Source of the DNA: DATBAX01 sp963762965 | Lineage (GTDB): Bacteria > Acidobacteriota > Terriglobia > Terriglobales > Acidobacteriaceae | Direction: 5' to 3' | DNA: 64,000 bases | Assembly (NCBI GenBank): GCA_963762965.1 | Contig: CAVXME010000001.1 | Location: forward strand, 1,364,001-1,428,000 | Shown: positions 59,090-64,000 of the stretch, piece after piece | Numbering within the stretch: the first letter of the stretch is position 1 | Layout of the letters: every line of letters starts with the position of its first letter | Translations under genes and position numbers: made by a program | Notes under the pieces: generated by a model | The model's input: the letters and a program-made list of their open reading frames with translations, nothing else | What the model was told of the DNA's origin: nothing | Database searches by the model: none

Positions 59090-60754
59090 TTAAACCAGGT
59101 CCTCCACTTTCAGGTGAGTGACCGTTCCCGCTGCGGTCCTGCCCTTCCATGAAGTGTTGAACTCTTTTTCGACGAATGTCGCTTCATAATCGCGGCTTTG
59201 GGCCTTCAGCGCTTGTTCTAATCCAAATAAAGATCGCGGATTCCTCGGATTGCGTTCTAGGTCGGCGCGGAATACCTTTTCTGCCCCGGCCGCATCCCCG
59301 TTCATCAGCAATACTCCGCCCAGCGATTCACGCACCGGAAAGAACCAATCGGGCGGCTCTCCGTATTTCAGAGTGTCCTGGATCGCGACTGCGTCGGTCA
59401 GCATGCCGATCGCGCTCGCATTGTCCTTCTTGGCGATGGCGATCTTCGCGCCGAGAACATCCTGGGCGATTTTCAGGATGTCTTTGGTTTTATTGTTGAT
59501 CGGCATGTTGAACAACGCGTCGTCGGGAGTGTTCTGCTGCGCCTCGGCGACGACCTTGTATTCGGCCTCGGCTTCGCCAACCTTTCCCGTACCCGCCAGC
59601 GCCAGACCACGAGAGAAATGCCAGAAAACAGTGGTGGTCTTCATCGCCGGATCAGGCTGCGGCATTTTCAAAATGTCAGCCCACTGGTGGAAGCGAATAT
59701 CCACGGCCATGGGAATGGTCATAAAGCCTTCGAGCGGAGGCATTTCTTTTATGTGCGGGCCAACGTGGGCCGCGAGCATGTCCGCGTTTTTCTTGGCCTC
59801 GTCGTAGTCGCCATCCATCGAGGCGCACATGGCGATGAAGTGCAGATTGTGACTGTAGTACATCATGGAATAAATGCCCTGGTTTCCGCTGGCCTTGAGA
59901 TAGGCCCGGTCCACGGCGGCCGCTTCTTCGTTGGTTTTCACGGCGGCTGCGTAGTCTCCAGTGCGGATGTAAACGTGCGCCGGCATGTGGACAATGTGTC
60001 CCGCGCCCGGGGCCAGCGATGCCAATTTGTTAGCACCTGCAAGGGCGCGCTCGGGATTGGCCGAGGCTTCGACAGTGTGAATGTAGTAGTGGATGGCGCC
60101 CAGATGATTGGGATCGCGCCGCATGACGGACTCCAGCGTGGCTACGATCTCCTCGGTGCCGGCTTCGGGCGTGCCGTCCGGATGCCACAATCCCCAGGGA
60201 TGCAGGTTCATCCCCGACTCCGCGAACAACGTTGCTGCATCGAGGTCGTCGGGAAACTGCTTCGAAACTTCGCGCATGGCGTCGTGATACGCCTCCTCTG
60301 CTTTCTCGCGGTCTGCCTGGGGATCGGCAGGGAAACGCAATGCCATGGCCGCAATGTAGGCTTTTTCGCTGGGCGAGGCATCGGCAGAAAGATCTGCCGC
60401 TTTCTGAATGGCTTCGTGCGCCTGCTTGAACCGGTCCTCGCTGGCGGGATCGTTATAGTTCGGTCCCACGGCTTCGGCTACGCCCCAATATGCAATGGCG
60501 AGCTTGGGATCGAGTTCGGCGGCCCGCTGGAATGAACGCGCGGCCTCGTCGTGGTTGAAGCAATAGATCAGCCGCAATCCCTGATCGAAGAATTGTTGCG
60601 CTTGCGGATTATGAGTGGAAACGGGATGATGCAGATCACCCAGACCTGGCATCAGGGTTGCGGGTTTTGCCTGATCGCTTTGATGCGCATGATCTTGGGC
60701 GAAAGCCGATACACAAGACAGGGCAACCAAGAATGTGAAGATACGGCAGGTCAT
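59090..60754 (-). CDS. Exported tetratricopeptide-repeat protein
   Basis: 554 residues. Signal peptide to about residue 19 (ALSCVSAFAQ), His-rich beginning (DHAHQSD, DLHHPVSTHNPQAQQFFDQG), then several TPR-like helix pairs (YCFNHDEAARSFQRAAELDP, LGAIHYYIHTVEASANPERA, AGHIVHMPAHVYIRTGDYAA, LEQALKAQSRDYEATFVEKE). Repeated His in the middle suggests metal binding. Probably periplasmic; function unknown, the type being common in Acidobacteria. Confidence 0.78.
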   Translation of the reverse strand: MTCRIFTFLVALSCVSAFAQDHAHQSDQAKPATLMPGLGDLHHPVSTHNPQAQQFFDQGLRLIYCFNHDEAARSFQRAAELDPKLAIAYWGVAEAVGPNYNDPASEDRFKQAHEAIQKAADLSADASPSEKAYIAAMALRFPADPQADREKAEEAYHDAMREVSKQFPDDLDAATLFAESGMNLHPWGLWHPDGTPEAGTEEIVATLESVMRRDPNHLGAIHYYIHTVEASANPERALAGANKLASLAPGAGHIVHMPAHVYIRTGDYAAAVKTNEEAAAVDRAYLKASGNQGIYSMMYYSHNLHFIAMCASMDGDYDEAKKNADMLAAHVGPHIKEMPPLEGFMTIPMAVDIRFHQWADILKMPQPDPAMKTTTVFWHFSRGLALAGTGKVGEAEAEYKVVAEAQQNTPDDALFNMPINNKTKDILKIAQDVLGAKIAIAKKDNASAIGMLTDAVAIQDTLKYGEPPDWFFPVRESLGGVLLMNGDAAGAEKVFRADLERNPRNPRSLFGLEQALKAQSRDYEATFVEKEFNTSWKGRTAAGTVTHLKVEDLV

Positions 60755-60908
60755 AGAGTCCCCCTTGAAGAGAGTTGCGATCGCAAAAATAGCTATAACG
60801 AAGGGTGTCCCCAGTCAGCTGCGGGTAGCTTAGTAAAAAGTCTGCCAATGCGCAATCGGGACGTGCGGGCTGCTGTTAAGCTGGTGTCGAATTCCAGGGA
60901 GACTACTT

Positions 60909-61409
60909 ATGCCGAAAGCCGCTCCGGCGCCGTTTTCCTTGCCGCAAGCCTTGCTCATCGCCTTCGACACCAATGACCGCATCAATCAGTACCTGATCGA
61001 CAATTTGCCTGCCGCCGCCTGGCGTGCGGAACCGCCGGATGGCAAGGGACGCACCATCGCCGCCATTGTGGCCCACATCCATAACGTGCGCGTGATGTGG
61101 CTGAAGGCCGCTGCCAAGGGAAGCGTAATCCCCGAGCAACTGGAGCGCAGCAGCGTGACCCCGGAGCAGGCATCCAAAGCGCTGGAACAAAGCCGCGCGG
61201 CTTTGTCCGCAGTGCTCAAAACCGCTTTGGAGGAAGATGGCAGTGTGAAAGGTTTCAAGCCGGATGTGGCCGGATTTTTCGGCTATCTGATTGCCCATGA
61301 CGCCCACCATCGCGGGCAAATCTGCATGCTGGCCCGCCAGGCCGGACACGCCTTGCCGCAGAAAGCGATGTTTGGCATGTGGGAATGGGGAACGAGGGGC
61401 AAGTCCTAG
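60909..61409 (+). CDS. DinB-family protein
   Basis: 166 residues: LPQALLIAFDTNDRINQYLI, IAAIVAHIHNVRVMWLKAA (first metal His) and LIAHDAHHRGQICMLARQAG (HxxxH-type pair), the complete DinB four-helix metal site. AGGGAG lies seven bases before the ATG. Cytoplasmic, unlike the exported relative at 17605. Role unknown, perhaps a thiol-dependent transferase. It overlaps the lipid kinase gene. Confidence 0.87.
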   Translation: MPKAAPAPFSLPQALLIAFDTNDRINQYLIDNLPAAAWRAEPPDGKGRTIAAIVAHIHNVRVMWLKAAAKGSVIPEQLERSSVTPEQASKALEQSRAALSAVLKTALEEDGSVKGFKPDVAGFFGYLIAHDAHHRGQICMLARQAGHALPQKAMFGMWEWGTRGKS

Positions 61410-62356
61410 TGCGCAAGGTTGTTCTCCTCTACAACCCGCTCAGTGGCGGACGACGGCAGCATCGTCAGAAAGAAATCCAATCTGTACTAAGCATTTTGCA
61501 GGCTGCACAGATTGAAACCTCCGTCCTGGCCACAAGCTCAGCCGAGGACACGCGGGAACAATCCCGCAAAGCGGCCGCTTCCGGCTGCGATGCAATCTTT
61601 GCTTGTGGTGGCGACGGGACCGTCCATGACGTCCTACAGGCGGTAGTTGGTAGCAATACCGCTATCGTCATTATTCCCATGGGTACGGCGAATGCGCTGG
61701 CGCACGATCTGGGCATCCCGCTCACTCCTGCCGCTGCGGCCCGAGCCGCCTTGTCGGCGGACGCTCGACGGGTTGCCGCTGGGCGAATCATCTATCAGGA
61801 TTTTTCCGGTAGCACGGCGTCACGCTACTTCACCGTGACCGCAGGCATCGGGTTGGACGCGCATCTCTTCCACAAGTTGAACAATATGGCGAAGAAACGA
61901 CTGGGGATGCTCGCCTACTATGCCAGGGCGACCCAGATCTGGCTGACCCACGAAATGAAGTTTTTCGAGGCGGAGTTTGTTGCTCTGACCGGCGAGAGCC
62001 GGCGAGAGAGTATCACGCAACTGCTGGCGGTGCGCATTACCCAATTCGGAGGAATTTTGCGTGAACTGGCGCCAGGTGCCGCGTTGTCGCGCGATGACAT
62101 GCGGCTGGTCTTGTTCAAGACCAACAGCCGCCTGCGTTATTTGTCGTACATATTGCAAGGAACGTTTGCGAGGCAAGGCCGGAGCGTGCCGGGGATTGAA
62201 CTGGCTCACGCCGAACACGTCGTGTGTCGTACTCTTGCCGCAGAGAGCGAGAGCACGAAGATTTATGTCGAAGCCGACGGAGAATTGTTAGGTACCGTAC
62301 CGGCCGAAATCTCCATGGTCCCCAGCGCTTTTACTTTGCTCGTGCCTCGAAAGTGA
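61409..62356 (+). CDS. Diacylglycerol/lipid kinase (YegS/DgkB family)
   Basis: About 315 residues. RKVVLLYNPLSGGRR, FACGGDGTVHDVLQAVVG (GGDGT, about residue 67), IPMGTANALAHDLGIP and a C-terminal beta-sandwich with DMRLVLFKTN and EADGELLGTVPAEI. These are the ATP-binding and activity motifs of the DAGK catalytic family, which phosphorylates lipids. GTG 61409 overlaps the dinB stop (TAGTG) with GAGGGG upstream; an in-frame ATG at 61379 is the alternative. Confidence 0.88.
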   Translation: MRKVVLLYNPLSGGRRQHRQKEIQSVLSILQAAQIETSVLATSSAEDTREQSRKAAASGCDAIFACGGDGTVHDVLQAVVGSNTAIVIIPMGTANALAHDLGIPLTPAAAARAALSADARRVAAGRIIYQDFSGSTASRYFTVTAGIGLDAHLFHKLNNMAKKRLGMLAYYARATQIWLTHEMKFFEAEFVALTGESRRESITQLLAVRITQFGGILRELAPGAALSRDDMRLVLFKTNSRLRYLSYILQGTFARQGRSVPGIELAHAEHVVCRTLAAESESTKIYVEADGELLGTVPAEISMVPSAFTLLVPRK

Positions 62357-62382
62357 TCGCGCGCATGTGTTAGAAATATCCC

Positions 62383-63423
62383 TTGGAACCGATCACTCAC
62401 TTCCTGACCGGCGCTTGCATGGGACGTGCCGGACTGAACCGCACGACCGCGCTGGCCACGGCCACGGTTACGCTCGCGGCGGAAGCGCCCGATCTGGATG
62501 TCTTGGGCAATTTCAAGGGCCCAGTCTTCGGATTCGCCCATCATCGCGGTTTCACCCATTCTTTTCTTGGATTATTTCTTGTTTCGGCTGTGGTGGTCGG
62601 CTTTATGTATCTGATCTGGCGGCTGCGCGGGCGAAAGATCAAGAATCCCAAGCTGCCGCCGCGCTGGGGGCTGCTCTTTCTGTACGCCTACCTGGCGGGA
62701 GTGGTGCACATCCTGCTGGATTTCACCAACAACTACGGCGTGCGTCCGTTCTGGCCGTTCTCCGAGAAGTGGTATTCCTGGGACATTGTTTTTATCGCCG
62801 ATCCTGTGCTCGTTCTTTTCCTTCTCGCCGGCCTGCTGCTGCCTGCCTTCTTCGGCCTGATCGATGAAGACATGGGTGTACACAACAAAGTACCGCAGGG
62901 AAGAATCGGCGCCACTTTGGCTCTGATGGGGATATTGGTGGTGTGGGCCGTTCGCGATTATGAGCATCGCCGCGCCGTGAATGCGCTCAAAGCTTATGTG
63001 TACGACAAAGCCGAGCCCATCCGGGCTTCGGCTTACCCGAATTGGTGGAATCCGTTTTCGTGGAATGGAGTGGTCGAGACCCAAAGTTTCTACGCGACTG
63101 CGTTCGTCGATTCGTTGCAGCCGGAAGTGGATCCCAACGCCGAAATGCAGATTCTCTACAAGCCCGAGGAAACGCCGGTGACACTCGCAGCCAAAAACTC
63201 CCATCTCGGGCGTGTCTATCTGGATTGGGCGCAATATCCGATCACGGAAACCGAACCCATCGAATCTCCGCATCCGGGGTACATCGTGCGCTTCATGGAT
63301 TTGCGGTTCTCGTCCTTGCCATTCTCCTCGGGACGAAAGACGCTCTCAGCAGGAGTTGAACTGGACGGTCAGTTACATGTAGTAGCAGAAATCTTCGGAA
63401 GCCGGCGGCGGCCACTCCCATGA
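62383..63423 (+). CDS. YdjM-like membrane-bound metal-dependent hydrolase
   Basis: 346 residues from TTG 62383. PITHFLTGACMGRAGLNRTT, then PDLDVLG, AHHRGFTHS and GVVHILLDFTNNYG carry the His/Asp residues of the PF04307 family, with at least four membrane helices (about 70-90, 105-115, 140-165 and 178-195). A periplasmic or C-terminal soluble region of about 150 residues follows. Substrate unknown. The stop overlaps the next ATG. Confidence 0.85.
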   Translation: MEPITHFLTGACMGRAGLNRTTALATATVTLAAEAPDLDVLGNFKGPVFGFAHHRGFTHSFLGLFLVSAVVVGFMYLIWRLRGRKIKNPKLPPRWGLLFLYAYLAGVVHILLDFTNNYGVRPFWPFSEKWYSWDIVFIADPVLVLFLLAGLLLPAFFGLIDEDMGVHNKVPQGRIGATLALMGILVVWAVRDYEHRRAVNALKAYVYDKAEPIRASAYPNWWNPFSWNGVVETQSFYATAFVDSLQPEVDPNAEMQILYKPEETPVTLAAKNSHLGRVYLDWAQYPITETEPIESPHPGYIVRFMDLRFSSLPFSSGRKTLSAGVELDGQLHVVAEIFGSRRRPLP

Positions 63424-64000
63424 TGAAAATCTTTTGCGCGTTCCATATCGCCTTTTTGCTCTTGCTCGCGGCTTCAGGTCTGGCACAAACCTCGCCCGAT
63501 CCCGTCGATCAATACATTCAAGCCGAGATGACCAAACGGCAGATTCCCGGATTGTCGCTGCTGATTGTCCGCGACGGGAAGACCATTCGCGCGCAAGGCT
63601 ATGGCTTTTCCAACGTTGAGCTGCAAGTCCCGGTCAAGCCGGAGACGGTCTTTCAATCCGGCTCCATGGGCAAGCAATTCACCGCGACGGCGGTGATGAT
63701 GCTGGTGGAGGAAGGGAAAATCCATCTGGATGACCCGCTCACGGAATATTTCAAAGACGCTCCGCCGGCGTGGAAACACGTAACCGTGCGCCAGCTTTTG
63801 AGCCATACGGCGGGCTTTACCGACTATCCCGGCAACTTCGACTTCCGTCGGGACCGTACCGAAGCCGAACTGCTAAAGATCGTCGAAGGAATTCCGCTGG
63901 CCTACCCGCCCGGAACGAAATTCGCCTACTCCAATCTGGGCTATCTGACCTTGGGTATCCTCATTCATCACGTCAGCGGCGAGTTCTATGGCGACTTCCT
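63420..64000 (+). CDS. Class C beta-lactamase-like serine hydrolase, cut by the window end
   Basis: The first 193 residues only. Signal peptide (FHIAFLLLLAASGLAQ), then YIQAEMTKRQIPGLSLLIV, the active-site motif FQSGSMGKQFTA (SxxK), LLSHTAGF and FAYSNLGYLTLG (YxN). This is the beta-lactamase / penicillin-binding-protein fold of PF00144; most relatives are esterases or peptidases. ATGA overlap with the YdjM-like gene; a second ATG follows directly. Confidence 0.88.
   Translation, partial: MMKIFCAFHIAFLLLLAASGLAQTSPDPVDQYIQAEMTKRQIPGLSLLIVRDGKTIRAQGYGFSNVELQVPVKPETVFQSGSMGKQFTATAVMMLVEEGKIHLDDPLTEYFKDAPPAWKHVTVRQLLSHTAGFTDYPGNFDFRRDRTEAELLKIVEGIPLAYPPGTKFAYSNLGYLTLGILIHHVSGEFYGDF

Noticed and set aside
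1..64000. CRISPR arrays, insertion sequences, rRNA genes
   Set aside because: No regularly spaced direct repeats with spacers, no transposase or cas motifs and no rRNA-like sequence were seen.

Overview
The window looks like chromosomal DNA of a soil Acidobacteriota (class Terriglobia) or a close relative. This is inferred from gene content and style, not from a search. Signs are a Gram-negative envelope (lipid A/Kdo/heptose operon, BamD), GC-rich coding sequence, secreted plant-polysaccharide hydrolases (GH62 and two GH44), typical Terriglobia proteins (MHYT hybrid kinase, secreted TPR protein, type B carboxylesterase) and intergenic DNA crowded with short palindromic repeats.

Layout. 1-7.2 kb is an accessory zone: small hypothetical genes, a MazEF module, an ArsR regulator fused by deletion to the remains of an SRPBCC gene, DUF4256 and DUF1398 genes, a GH62 lipoprotein, a decayed HIT gene, ridA and an FKBP. 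Four copies of one palindrome family and three of a second lie here, with a candidate structured RNA near 1.24-1.44 kb. 7.2-22.5 kb: rpmB, a tRNA with an odd anticodon arm, a DUF971 gene, a frame-broken pcrA/uvrD, an amino-acid permease, a carboxylesterase, adenosine deaminase, a frame-broken radical SAM gene, a DinB-like gene, an AbrB-PIN toxin module, an OppF-type ATPase, an EamA transporter and a cation/proton antiporter. 22.5-35.4 kb: MHYT hybrid kinase, rpe, bamD, a long response regulator, a TonB_C-like protein, an amidohydrolase, valS and nadC. 35.5-40.3 kb: two secreted GH44 enzymes in tandem. 41-48.6 kb: birA-coaX and a downstream gene, HicBA, an m5U RNA methyltransferase, comEC and a DUF2007 protein. 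48.8-56 kb: a Phd-PIN module, a STAS protein and a six-gene minus-strand operon for Kdo/heptose inner core (waaA, lpxK, rfaE1, rfaE2, a GT9 transferase, an ICMT-like methyltransferase). 56-64 kb: gatB, a secreted TPR protein, DinB, a lipid kinase, a YdjM-like protein and the start of a class C beta-lactamase-like hydrolase.

Three observations stand out. First, several repeat families share one design: a variable stem closed on a 7-nt A-rich loop (usually AAAGAAC), with the right arm ending in GGG and then (C)CACCC. Palindromic elements also sit in frame inside an oppF-like gene, pcrA and valS, as Rickettsia palindromic elements do. Second, a minus-strand structure at 1278-1406 is closed by a 20-bp helix that is continuous only as minus-strand RNA, through one G-U pair, and is followed by a terminator-like hairpin. 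Third, the tRNA at 7642-7714 has a mispaired anticodon stem, and its trailer carries a 15-nt antisense copy of its own anticodon arm.

At least five genes (pcrA, radical SAM, TonB_C-like, hicA, the m5U methyltransferase) are broken by single-base shifts while reading on either side stays good. Either the sequence contains indel errors or these genes decayed recently; the sequence alone cannot decide.
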